This document shows positions 27,828 through 36,277 of a stretch of 64,000 bases of DNA, one piece after another. The translations under genes were made by a program, and so were the position numbers. The DNA is taken from assembly GCA_964477525.1 (NCBI GenBank), contig CAYZHY010000003.1:31997-95996 (forward strand), written 5' to 3'. Source of the stretch: PCC-9228 sp964477525 (lineage in GTDB: Bacteria; Cyanobacteriota; Cyanobacteriia; Cyanobacteriales; PCC-9228). The notes under the pieces were generated by a model. It had not been told where the DNA came from. It searched no databases and saw only the letters and a list, made by a program, of their open reading frames with translations. The first letter of the stretch is position 1, and each line of letters begins with the position of its first letter.

Positions 27828-27851
27828 GCAAGCCCCCGTGCTTGCCTTTTT
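27828..27851 (+). terminator. Rho-independent terminator after the lipoate ligase gene
   Basis: GCAAGC and GCTTGC arms around a 6-nt loop, followed by CTTTTT, starting 3 bp after the stop codon. It separates this operon from the NADH dehydrogenase gene. Confidence 0.75.
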
Positions 27852-28025
27852 GGGAGGTAGCGCGATCGCTTCACCTAACTAAAGTAATATATAGCTTTGT
27901 TTTAAAAAAAAACGCAAGTGCGAGGCTTAATACGACATGTGGTTTATGGCATTGTTGTCGGTTGCTTGGATCGCCATTGGTTAAACTGGCCTGCATCCTC
28001 AGCCTCTGTGGAAGGAGAAGAATAG

Positions 28026-29441
28026 ATGATGTCAGCATCCCCAACGGTCGTTGTTGGTGGTGGATTTGTGGGTCTATTTGCTACCATGCACCTCTGCCAC
28101 CAAAACCATCTCCATCCCATTATTTTAATTGACCAGAGCGAGCGTTTTGACTTCAAGCCGTTGCTATATGAAATCCTGAGTGGCGAGCGAAACGAACATC
28201 AAGTGTGTCCCAAATACGAACATTTGCTTGACTGCGATGGGGTTATTTTTGTTCGAGATACGGTTGAAAAAGTTGATTTAAAGCAACGTCGGGTTGTTCT
28301 AACATCGGGACTAAGTTATGACTACGGATATCTGGTGTTGGGATTAGGCAGTACGGTTCATGACTTTGGCATTGAGGGCGTTCGAGATTGTGCTTTTCCC
28401 TTTCGCACTGGGGAAGATGTTACGCGCCTAAGACAGCATTTGCGCCATTGCTTGCAACAAGCCAGTCAGACCAGCGATGCTGAGCGGCAAAAGGCATTGC
28501 TAACAGTTGCTGTGGTTGGCGGTGGACCAGCAGGAATCGAGATGGCTGCTACGTTAGGGGATTTACTGCCCCAGTGGGCAGATCGATTGGGAGGGTTGCG
28601 TTCCCAGTTGCGGATTGTGGTTCTCAATCGCGGTCCAGACATTCTCAAGGGGGATATTAACGATGGATTGCGGGAGACGGCTAGGGAAGCCTTACAGCAG
28701 CGATTGGTTTCTGTGGAAGTTCTCACAAAAGCTTCTGCTACCCAAGTAAAATCCGATGGATTGCTGTACGAGCAAAACGGCGAATGCCAGGAAATTCCTA
28801 CAAATACGGTAATTTGGACTGCGGGAAATCGCGTCCATCCCATTATTCAAAATTTAGATGTATCTGCGGAAAATAAGGATAAAGCGGGACGAGTGCGCGT
28901 GCTTTCTACGTTGCAATTACCGGACTATTCCGAGGTGTTTGCAGCGGGAGATTGTGCGGTTATGAGCGATCCGCAGCCAGCAACTGCCCAGGTAGCTTAC
29001 CAGCAGGGAGCTGCGATCGCTAAAAATTTGAATGCCATCGTCCAAAATCAATCTCCACAGCCAACTCAAGTCAACTTACGCGGTACGCTCGTGAAATTAG
29101 GAATGACAGCAGGAGCGGCTAACTTATTCAATTGCGTTACCATTGCCGGTCGGACCGGTCACCTCATTCGCCAAGGTACCTATCTAGAATTGCTACCCAA
29201 TCCGGTACACAAGTTCAAAGCGACGCTAAGCTGGTTGACTGATGAAATATTTCAGCGTCATGGCGTGTTACCATCAAGTTATCGACGTTTTCCCAACTGG
29301 GCTGCCCAGGCTGTTGTTGGTATGGTGGTAGTTGTGGGTGGCTTGTTGGTATGGCGAAGTGTAACCCCCAGTCATTTTGAAAAAACCTGGGAATCGACAG
29401 GAATACCGGAACTGTTCGATGGTTCGCAAAATAAACCATAA
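28026..29441 (+). CDS. Type II NADH dehydrogenase (NDH-2)
   Basis: Single-subunit, non-pumping NAD(P)H:quinone oxidoreductase (471 aa). The N-terminal FAD motif is VVGGGFVGLFAT (about 9-20), a second Rossmann motif VAVVGGGPAGIEMAATLGDL lies near 160, and FAAGDCAVM near 310 contacts the FAD. The C-terminus has a hydrophobic helix (AAQAVVGMVVVVGGLLVW, about 426-443), consistent with membrane association. Cyanobacteria carry several Ndb enzymes (NdbA/B/C); the subtype is not assigned. GGAAGGAG precedes the first ATG, and a second ATG follows immediately. Confidence 0.9.
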   Translation: MMSASPTVVVGGGFVGLFATMHLCHQNHLHPIILIDQSERFDFKPLLYEILSGERNEHQVCPKYEHLLDCDGVIFVRDTVEKVDLKQRRVVLTSGLSYDYGYLVLGLGSTVHDFGIEGVRDCAFPFRTGEDVTRLRQHLRHCLQQASQTSDAERQKALLTVAVVGGGPAGIEMAATLGDLLPQWADRLGGLRSQLRIVVLNRGPDILKGDINDGLRETAREALQQRLVSVEVLTKASATQVKSDGLLYEQNGECQEIPTNTVIWTAGNRVHPIIQNLDVSAENKDKAGRVRVLSTLQLPDYSEVFAAGDCAVMSDPQPATAQVAYQQGAAIAKNLNAIVQNQSPQPTQVNLRGTLVKLGMTAGAANLFNCVTIAGRTGHLIRQGTYLELLPNPVHKFKATLSWLTDEIFQRHGVLPSSYRRFPNWAAQAVVGMVVVVGGLLVWRSVTPSHFEKTWESTGIPELFDGSQNKP

Positions 29442-30074
29442 GCGAGTTTCCTGCCAGTACTGGTTTTTGACCTTTAAAAAAAATTCCTAGTTTGCCATTT
29501 TTCTAGCCAAAAACTCGCGAATATAGCTGCTGGCGTTTAAAAACCAATATTTATGAAAACCTTTGAAAAGGTTGGGAACCAGAAAATACCAAATGGTGCA
29601 TCTTTCGCATACCAGTAATGAACCTTGTAGCTGGCGGTGTTTTTCCACAGTTGCCGATGGCCGATACAAATAGTAGTTGGCAACGAGGGAAGGCATAAGG
29701 TTTTTATCAATACAATAGGGTGGATCCTCTGTCGTTCGATCGTTTCTTCGATCGCGATCGCTGTCAACTCCTCTTTGGTTCTATATTGACAAATTCCCCG
29801 ATTGGTGGTAGATTAACAATATAGAAATTTTTATAAGTTCCTGGTGCAAAGGAAAAATTTTCCTCCCTGCCCGTTCGGGGAAATAGCATTTTTTTGCAGA
29901 CGTTTCGCTCAAACATCTAGGCAGGGCAAAAATAATAAAAATATTTTCGCGCAGGTTGGATGTTTGGGTTGGAGTGTCCCATTCAACTCCCCCTTTTTTA
30001 CAGCGAGTTCCCTCGCTCTATGTTCCCCCATTATACTCCAAAAAGCCAATTTTGGCTAGTATTGGTAATTGCTG
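29442..30074. other. Spacer with possible gene remnant
   Basis: A 633-bp spacer between NDH-2 and the convergent synthase-like gene. It contains the possible remnant at 29487-29767 and a weak terminator-like hairpin at 29971-29999 (GGAGT/ACTCC followed by CCCTTTTTT). Nothing else was recognised. Confidence 0.45.
29487..29767 (-). pseudogene. Possible frameshifted remnant, unknown family
   Basis: Two overlapping minus-strand frames read like one protein broken by a frameshift near 29730. The upstream part starts at TTG after AGAGGAG and gives TAIAIEETIERQRIHP. The other frame gives YCIDKNLMPSLVANYYLYRP and continues through an aromatic-rich stretch to a stop at 29487. The composition looks protein-like, but I recognise no family. 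It could also be chance open sequence. Confidence 0.3.
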
Positions 30075-31628
30075 TTAGAAAAGCTTTCGAGGTTGCCAGC
30101 GGCGATCGCTATAATAATCGGTAATTACGGAATTATCGCTGGTATGGATCTCAACTTCCTGTAAAGCCAAATCGGCGGGGAGTTGAAACAAGCTAGGAAG
30201 CAAACGCGGGGTGAGAAACTGGGTTTTGACTGGGAAAGCTTCTGCCTCGATTTGGGAAAAATCAAATGGCTGTGGCGTTGCCACCACAAATCCCCAAATT
30301 CCCAAACTGGGAACGCTGGCTGTGTAGGGATAAGTCACAAATCCAGTCGCTTCTAGCGTTTTAGCAATGCAGGAAAATGCCTCTGGCGTAAAAAATGGAT
30401 TGGTAGCTTGGGTAGCAAAAACACCGGTTGGCGATAAGCGATCGCGCAAAGCTTGGTAAAATTCTTGCCTATATACACGAGCATGGTTTGGGGTGTCGGG
30501 GTCGGGAAGATTGGCAACAATCAAATCGAAGGGAGATAAAGATTCCGATGGAAACAGGGAATCGATCCTGTCGATACTGGCTTCGGCGTAGCGAATATCG
30601 ACCCTAGTGTCGTTAAAAATAGATTGGGCATTTGGTAGGGAAGGGTTGCTGGCGAAATTTGCCATCATTTTGACCACCGCTGGGTCGCGAACCAGCAAAA
30701 TTACTTTTTCCACAGATTCCCATTTCAAAATTTCTGACAGTGCCATGCCAGTTCCCTTTCCCAATAGCAAAACCCGTCGGGGATGATTGGCAGCAATGGC
30801 GGCGGGATGGATGAGGGATTCGTAGTAGCGGTGTGCATCTGATGTGGAAAACTGCAAATCACCGTTGAGATACAATCGCCAATCATTGCGTTCTCTGGTT
30901 AAAGTAATATCGTGGTATTCGGAGGTTATTTTACGAACCACTGGCATATTATAGGGATTGTCGTGCATGCGATCGCCGAAAGGAAGGGTTACCAACGCCA
31001 CAATATAGAGGCAAACCCCCAGCAATCCGCCACCCAACTGCCAATATCGCCGGCGAAGAAAAATGCGGCTGACAAAAACTGCCATACCAGTGGGAAACAT
31101 GCCGATAAAAGCCGCTGTGGAAAAGATATCCAACAAAGGAAGCGACAAAACCGGAATGGCTAAGGCAGCCAGCAACGCCGTCAAATAGGAAATTGTGAAA
31201 ATTTTGTTGGTGGGATATTCGCGAAGCTGGTGGAAAATACCGACATCGAACAACCATGCCAGTTTGATGCCAACAATACCTCCCAAAATCAGCGTTGCCA
31301 GGCACAATCCCCACCAGAAGCCAACTCCGATAACAAATAATGCAAACAATGCCAAAGGGAACAAACCAGCCAGCAATGCTAAAGCATAGGTCATTCCCAG
31401 AAAATACCGTAATTGTTGTTGCCAACTGGTAGGTTTTCGGTAGGAATATGCGTAGCTACCTATGCCAATAGCAGCGAAAAAGCCAGCAACGACAATACCG
31501 TAAGCCAAGGCTTCGCTGCCTAGGAGGTAGCTGGTCAGTCTTGCCAATATCAGTTCTATTGCCAAAGCCGAGGCAAAAGATATAGCCGTAGCAATGGGCA
31601 ATAGGTCTTGTTGCTTGCGAAGTTTCAT
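30075..31628 (-). CDS. Membrane-bound spermidine-synthase-like protein
   Basis: A 517-residue protein. About seven hydrophobic helices (residues 10-215) are followed by a class I methyltransferase-like domain of the spermidine synthase family (225-480). Key positions differ from active enzymes: the usual GGGDG nucleotide loop is GKGTG (290-294), the usual catalytic Asp of VDLPDP is N373 in VANLPDP, and the DE..YHE motif reads DAHRYYE (264-270). Aminopropyl transfer is therefore doubtful. The start is placed at the ATG giving MKLRKQQD, because the 5' extension overlaps a lipoprotein gene in another frame. It is the intact copy of a tandem duplication. Confidence 0.82.
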   Translation of the reverse strand: MKLRKQQDLLPIATAISFASALAIELILARLTSYLLGSEALAYGIVVAGFFAAIGIGSYAYSYRKPTSWQQQLRYFLGMTYALALLAGLFPLALFALFVIGVGFWWGLCLATLILGGIVGIKLAWLFDVGIFHQLREYPTNKIFTISYLTALLAALAIPVLSLPLLDIFSTAAFIGMFPTGMAVFVSRIFLRRRYWQLGGGLLGVCLYIVALVTLPFGDRMHDNPYNMPVVRKITSEYHDITLTRERNDWRLYLNGDLQFSTSDAHRYYESLIHPAAIAANHPRRVLLLGKGTGMALSEILKWESVEKVILLVRDPAVVKMMANFASNPSLPNAQSIFNDTRVDIRYAEASIDRIDSLFPSESLSPFDLIVANLPDPDTPNHARVYRQEFYQALRDRLSPTGVFATQATNPFFTPEAFSCIAKTLEATGFVTYPYTASVPSLGIWGFVVATPQPFDFSQIEAEAFPVKTQFLTPRLLPSLFQLPADLALQEVEIHTSDNSVITDYYSDRRWQPRKLF

Positions 31629-31653
31629 CAGGTTCGTTTCGTTGTTGTCAATA

Positions 31654-31830
31654 TTATTTACCAAATCCAGATCCGCCACCCCGAAATCCACCATAACCGC
31701 CTTGATTTTGCTCGCATGCTCGTTCTCCATACTTTCGGCAGTTTCTGTCTCTGTCAGATTGCACGCAAGCACTTAATACAAACAAAGACAAAATTGAAAA
31801 GAAAATTATCTTAAAAATAACTGTGCCCAT
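31654..31830 (-). CDS. Small Gly-tailed lipoprotein, copy 1
   Basis: A 58-residue putative lipoprotein too short for usual gene calling, lying 25 bp upstream of the synthase-like gene. It has an N-terminal hydrophobic signal IFKIIFFSILSLFV and lipobox LSAC (Cys22). A basic middle (SDRDRNCRKYGERACEQNQ) leads to the Gly-rich C-terminus FRGGGSGFGK. The N-terminal 20 and C-terminal 10 residues match copy 2 closely, which supports it as a real gene. It is probably exported and lipid-anchored. Its frame lies under the 5' extension of the synthase-like ORF. Confidence 0.7.
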   Translation of the reverse strand: MGTVIFKIIFFSILSLFVLSACVQSDRDRNCRKYGERACEQNQGGYGGFRGGGSGFGK

Positions 31831-31841
31831 AACTATCGAGA

Positions 31842-32066
31842 GAATTCGTCAAATATAGTTAGTTCCAGAAAATACTGTGGTTGTCATTGCCAGGTAGCAG
31901 GTTTTCGGTAAGGATAGGCGTAACTACTTATTCCAATAGCAGCGAACGAGCTAGCAACGACAATACCGTAAAACAAGAGTTGGCTGTCTAGGAGGTAGCT
32001 GGCTAAACTTGCCAAAAATCGGTTCTGTTGCCAAAGCTTAGGCCTTGATTGCTTGCGAGTTTTCAT
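31842..32066 (-). pseudogene. Truncated second copy of the synthase-like gene
   Basis: The first ATG gives MKTRKQSRP, and the frame aligns with the N-terminus of the downstream synthase-like protein: YGIVVASSFAAIGISSYAYP matches YGIVVAGFFAAIGIGSYAYS. After 60 codons a TGA stop (ending at 31884) interrupts the alignment where the intact copy has Gln. Similarity continues for about a dozen codons (QYFLELT against RYFLGMT) and is then lost just before lipoprotein copy 1. It is a decayed remnant left by a tandem duplication. Confidence 0.8.
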
Positions 32067-32109
32067 ATCTTTTGTCTTAAATTGGCGATAGATTGGTTGC
32101 GTTACCAGT

Positions 32110-32295
32110 TTACTTACCAAATCCAGAGCCGCCACCACGGAAAAAGAAAAAGCCACCGTCGTTGTCATAGTCATCACACTCACAATATGGGTCGTATTCG
32201 TCACATTCACATGCAGCATTTTCCAGGCAGGCGCCAAATACAAATAGAGACAGAATCGAAAAGAAAATTATATTAAAAATAGTTCCGCCAGACAT
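32110..32295 (-). CDS. Small Gly-tailed lipoprotein, copy 2
   Basis: A 61-residue putative lipoprotein with signal IFNIIFFSILSLFV, lipobox FGAC and the C-terminus FRGGGSGFGK shared with copy 1. The middle differs: it is strongly acidic and Cys-rich (ACECDEYDPYCECDDYDND), which could bind metal. The ATG giving MSGG is preferred, with TGAG about 7 bp upstream; the frame can be extended by 7 codons. It precedes the truncated synthase-like copy by 43 bp, repeating the gene order of the intact pair. Confidence 0.72.
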   Translation of the reverse strand: MSGGTIFNIIFFSILSLFVFGACLENAACECDEYDPYCECDDYDNDGGFFFFRGGGSGFGK

Positions 32296-32453
32296 AATCT
32301 CAATTGAATACGTCAAACATAACTTGGTGTTAGTTTAATTCAATCGAAACTGCGTTTCGATACCGCATTGGATTTCCTCTCTGTTAATACGAACGGTAAT
32401 ATCTATCTTTAGTTATTGGTAAAATAGCATCTTTTTGATAGTTATGTCACTTT

Positions 32454-32603
32454 TCAAGTTAAGAATTTTTTCTGTTCTGCATACAAAAAGTGACTTGCAA
32501 CTGGCGATCGCGCGAACAATATAGTTAGAATTGTGGTTACAATAAATAAAAATGCGATTGCTATCGTTCGCTTTTGACGATTAAAATCAATTCGATATCT
32601 CAT
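32454..32603 (-). CDS. Putative 49-residue membrane protein
   Basis: A short frame starting MRYRIDFNRQKRT, followed by one hydrophobic helix (IAIAFLFIVTTILTILF, residues 14-30) and a polar tail ending QKKFLT. The basic-then-hydrophobic layout follows the positive-inside rule. GGAG lies 12 bp upstream, a rather long spacing. It sits between the DUF2207-like gene and lipoprotein copy 2 on the same strand. No family is recognised. Confidence 0.4.
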   Translation of the reverse strand: MRYRIDFNRQKRTIAIAFLFIVTTILTILFARSPVASHFLYAEQKKFLT

Positions 32604-32674
32604 AACCAAAATTACTCCAACAAAAAGTGATTTTTGAAATTGAAGGATTTTAAAATAGCAAACGATGGCGTGGC

Positions 32675-33979
32675 TTAAGACTCTCTAGAGAGTACTTTTT
32701 CCAAACGTGCAAATAAACGATTAAAAAACTTCCGTAGTTTGGAAACAGAAACCTTTCGATCTAAAGACTGTATGGATAAATAGGGGATGTAAGCATCTCC
32801 TTCTGGATGATGGGCTTTTATAACTTGAGCAAATCGATTGAGCGTTCGTTTTGGAGAATAGAAAGTAAGGATATAAGGTAAATTTTTTATAAAATCTTGG
32901 GTAGAGATGGAAACTATTTTTTGGTCGGTGGTGATGAAATGTAAAGATTCTGGTACGTCAGAATTCTTCCACGGTGGACGTGGAAAGCCAAAGGAAGCAT
33001 TAAGGAATTGGTTTTTTAAGTATTCTTTAAATCCAGCAATTTGGTTAAGGACTTCTCGTCCTTCCGGATTCGGTTTTCGCGAATGCTCAATTAAACGACG
33101 AGATATAGGGATATAAAATCTGGAAACTATGATAAGAACAATTATAAATATAGGTATAGAAAGAAACTGGATAAGTGTAACAAGAAACGAATCCATTTCC
33201 AGAAGTAAACCAACTATTACAATAGTTAAAAGAGCTGTATGTCCAATACATAAAAAAACTCCAAAAACATCTGTAATCGCAGATATTTTTATATATGGAA
33301 AATATTTGCTTTTAAATTTATATCTTGAAAAACTTTTTTCGTAGTAGTTTTCCTTTATACGTAACAAAATAGATCGATTGCAAAAAATGCGATCGCCAAT
33401 TTCAATCCTTTGTTCACCAATTACCTTTTCTAAAAAATTTAGAATATTTTCCTCTTCCACTGGCAATTGATAGGTTTTTAACTGTTTACCTGTTCGGTTT
33501 ATATAGTATTTATCAATATACTTATCAAAGAAAAACTGCCGCTTTCTATCTATTTGATGTTGGATTTGTATAAATCCTTGTACGGTTAAATTCCATAAAG
33601 GTACGATTAAGTGCGGAACCTGAAGTGTATGTGTATCTAAATAATACATAGCACTGGGAGACAAATTGTATGGTGGTTCCGTACAATCAATGGGATGGGA
33701 TTCGGCAAAACTTAATTCTTTTTCAGCTTTTGCCAACAGCCACAAGCACCACCAACGCCAAATGAAATACAAAATAAATATTATAATAAAACTAGCGGAA
33801 AAAGCGATCGCTTCCCATGAAAGATTGTTGGCGATCGCTGCTAAGTTAAAAAACTGGGAAGAATTGTTGATCGTTGCCGTAACACCTGGTGAATGCCACA
33901 ATAGATTTGTACCTACGAAGGAAATGACAAACAAAACAATCAAACCAATTCGGTAGATAAATGTTCTCGGTTTACTCAT
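32675..33979 (-). CDS. DUF2207-like membrane protein
   Basis: A 434-residue protein with an N-terminal helix (about 9-29), a second helix (about 56-78), a cytoplasmic stretch, and two helices near 240-295. The segment NLSPSAMYYLDTHTLQVPHL with LWNLTVQGFIQI, and GREVLNQIAGFKEYLKN, match the C-terminal part of the DUF2207 family. The large exported N-terminal domain of typical DUF2207 proteins is missing. Function is unknown. It is the first gene of the minus-strand cluster with the small membrane protein, lipoproteins and synthase-like protein. Confidence 0.7.
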   Translation of the reverse strand: MSKPRTFIYRIGLIVLFVISFVGTNLLWHSPGVTATINNSSQFFNLAAIANNLSWEAIAFSASFIIIFILYFIWRWWCLWLLAKAEKELSFAESHPIDCTEPPYNLSPSAMYYLDTHTLQVPHLIVPLWNLTVQGFIQIQHQIDRKRQFFFDKYIDKYYINRTGKQLKTYQLPVEEENILNFLEKVIGEQRIEIGDRIFCNRSILLRIKENYYEKSFSRYKFKSKYFPYIKISAITDVFGVFLCIGHTALLTIVIVGLLLEMDSFLVTLIQFLSIPIFIIVLIIVSRFYIPISRRLIEHSRKPNPEGREVLNQIAGFKEYLKNQFLNASFGFPRPPWKNSDVPESLHFITTDQKIVSISTQDFIKNLPYILTFYSPKRTLNRFAQVIKAHHPEGDAYIPYLSIQSLDRKVSVSKLRKFFNRLFARLEKVLSRES

Positions 33980-34571
33980 AGTTGTTAATGATACAGTTGC
34001 GATCGCTTTCAGTTTCTAGATTGCTTGAGAACTTACCAAATCTAGGAATTTCCTGCCAGCACCATCCTCAGCTATAGAGATGCGATTCCATTGAATTTTT
34101 GATATAGTATTGTAAAATATTATAAAGAAGTATCCCATCGCGATCGTTGGGATACTCATTTACCTACAAGAACCATCAGGGTATCGGGCAGGATTCCAAA
34201 ATACGACATAATTTGGCAAGCTAGCGGCTCGATTGTGCTCTTTTACCAAGTTATTGGTGCCGCTATTTTAGCCAATTGTCTCTCAACCCGCAATCGAGTT
34301 TTTCTACCTTCCCTTCAAAATTCCAGAACTTTACACTACCATGGAAAAAATCGAGAAAATCCGCGATTGCCTACCGAAATTACACCAGCCATCCCCTGTA
34401 GGGGGATATAGCAAGCGATTTGTGCCCAATTTGGCTAACTACCCGCTACCGGATCTGGATTTATAAGGATTTTCTAACAATTGATTAAGAGTTTTCCTAT
34501 CTTTTCGGATCGGATTCGAGCAGATTTCGCATTACGATTAGTAACAGAACACCCATAGCTTAACGATTTTT
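33980..34571. other. Spacer between divergent DUF2207-like and kinase genes
   Basis: A 592-bp divergent intergenic region. It holds a 9-bp perfect inverted repeat at 34129-34156 and presumably promoters for both flanking genes. No small gene was recognised. Confidence 0.5.
34129..34156. repeat. Perfect inverted repeat
   Basis: AGTATCCCA and TGGGATACT arms enclose a 10-nt loop TCGCGATCGT that is a variant of the HIP1 palindrome. No T-run follows. It could be an operator or a structured RNA element. Confidence 0.5.
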
Positions 34572-36191
34572 ATGAGGTTTCTAAAAGACAAAGATTGGTT
34601 TACCTTTCTATCCGCACGTTTGTCTCGACGTATCGTTATTTGGGTATGTCTCGGTATCGTTGTTATCGAAGTCATTATCTTAATTCCCTCCCAATACACA
34701 CGGCAACAAGAATTGCTGCAACAGTTAGAACAACTTACTAATAGTCGTATTGAAGCGATCGCGCAAACCCATAAAAATCTATCGGCACAGCAATTTTTAA
34801 CTTTTTTGCAATCAAACTTTTCTGAAAATCCGTCAATTGTCGGCGCCGCCATTTACCGCCCTAACGGCAAACAAATCGGAAGTTTTGGCGAAACCCCGCA
34901 GCTTTCTTACCAACCAGACCAAACCAAACAAAAAACCCAACAGCAAACCGTTCAAAACACGCGCTACGAAATTGGCAGGATGGTGCGTCTTGGCGAACAA
35001 AATTATTGGTTGGCGGTGCGTCACGATGCTACCTACATCAAACAAGAAATGGTGGGATTTATTTGGCGAGTAGGTAGCTTGGTCATGGTCATTGCCGTTT
35101 TTGTGGCAGTCGTTACTTTGTTTGTTCTCAAAAATGCAGCGATCGAACCTATTTTCTACTTACAGCGAGATTTAATTCGTGCCGGAGAAGCCGTGCAATC
35201 CGATCGCGAAATTTCTAAATTTTTCAGCCAAACCCATCGATATCCCGATGAGTTGCAAGATGCGATCGCAGCTTTTCAAAAAATGTACGAACAAGTGCGC
35301 CAAGCCATAGCCAAACGCAAACAAGCGGAAGCTCAATTAGAAACCACCAATGCCGAACTAAAAGCTACTTTAACCGAACTACGCGCTACCCAAAGCAAAC
35401 TGGTTCAAAGAGAAAAACTAGACGGTTTGACAACCATGGCAGCCGGGGTTGCCCATGAAATTAATAATGCCAACAATGCAATTTACGGCAATATTCCCTA
35501 CATTCGCGAATATACCGATACTTTTTTAGAAGCGTTAGACCGCAGTTTTGCAGCTTTAGAAACATCAGAAACCGTTGAGAACATCCAAATAGAATTCGAT
35601 TTAGAATACTTACGACAAGATTTACCAAATTTACTGCAGCAAATGCAGGAAAATGCTGAAAAAATTCGCCATATTGTCGAAGCCTTACAATCTTTTTCTA
35701 AAGTAAACTCAGCAACATATAAACTTACCGATATTCATACAGAAATAGATACATGCTTGCTATTGCTCAACCATCGCTTCACCCCTGACTTAAAAATTGA
35801 AAAACAATATGGTGCCATTCCTAAAATAAAATGTTGCCCGGCGAAACTCAATCAGGTCTTTTTTTGCCTGTTCGATAATGCGTTAGATGCGATCGCGATG
35901 GATACAACAACCGATAGCGGCAAAATTACCATCGAAACCCAACAACCGAATAGCAACTGCGTTCGCATTTCCATCAAAGATAACGGTATAGGCATTCCCC
36001 AAGACATCCAACAGAAAATTTTCGACCCCTTTTTCACCAACAAACCAGTCGGTCAGGGCACGGGATTGGGATTGTTTAGCTGCTATCAAATTATCGTGGA
36101 AGGGCATGGCGGAAAAATCTCTTGTCACAGCCAACCCCAACAAGGCAGCGAATTTGTCGTGGAATTGCCTATGGAACCATTGAGGGAATAA
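34572..36191 (+). CDS. Sensor histidine kinase
   Basis: A 539-residue membrane kinase. Two membrane helices (about 21-40 and 162-187) flank an extracytoplasmic sensor of about 120 residues. A HAMP-like linker and coiled coil (240-283) lead to the H box AAGVAHEINNANNAIYGN with phospho-acceptor H295. The N box VFFCLFDNALDAI, G1 DNGIGIP and G2 GTGLGLF show an intact ATPase domain. The family is common in cyanobacteria and is often an orphan; no response regulator is adjacent. The signal sensed is unknown. Confidence 0.9.
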   Translation: MRFLKDKDWFTFLSARLSRRIVIWVCLGIVVIEVIILIPSQYTRQQELLQQLEQLTNSRIEAIAQTHKNLSAQQFLTFLQSNFSENPSIVGAAIYRPNGKQIGSFGETPQLSYQPDQTKQKTQQQTVQNTRYEIGRMVRLGEQNYWLAVRHDATYIKQEMVGFIWRVGSLVMVIAVFVAVVTLFVLKNAAIEPIFYLQRDLIRAGEAVQSDREISKFFSQTHRYPDELQDAIAAFQKMYEQVRQAIAKRKQAEAQLETTNAELKATLTELRATQSKLVQREKLDGLTTMAAGVAHEINNANNAIYGNIPYIREYTDTFLEALDRSFAALETSETVENIQIEFDLEYLRQDLPNLLQQMQENAEKIRHIVEALQSFSKVNSATYKLTDIHTEIDTCLLLLNHRFTPDLKIEKQYGAIPKIKCCPAKLNQVFFCLFDNALDAIAMDTTTDSGKITIETQQPNSNCVRISIKDNGIGIPQDIQQKIFDPFFTNKPVGQGTGLGLFSCYQIIVEGHGGKISCHSQPQQGSEFVVELPMEPLRE

Positions 36192-36277
36192 TTCCTTATT
36201 TCGCTAAATAACAAACGAGTTATAAAAATATAGCGATCGCTTTTTCTGCCCCACCCCAAACTTTTTGAATAATGAAT

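Noticed and set aside
31884..32243. 119-codon frame as a separate gene
   Set aside because: Its 5' half lies over lipoprotein copy 2 in another frame; only the part from 32066 aligns with the synthase-like protein, as a truncated remnant.
34129..34156. Rho-independent terminator
   Set aside because: The stem is strong but no T-run follows on either strand, so it is listed only as an inverted repeat.
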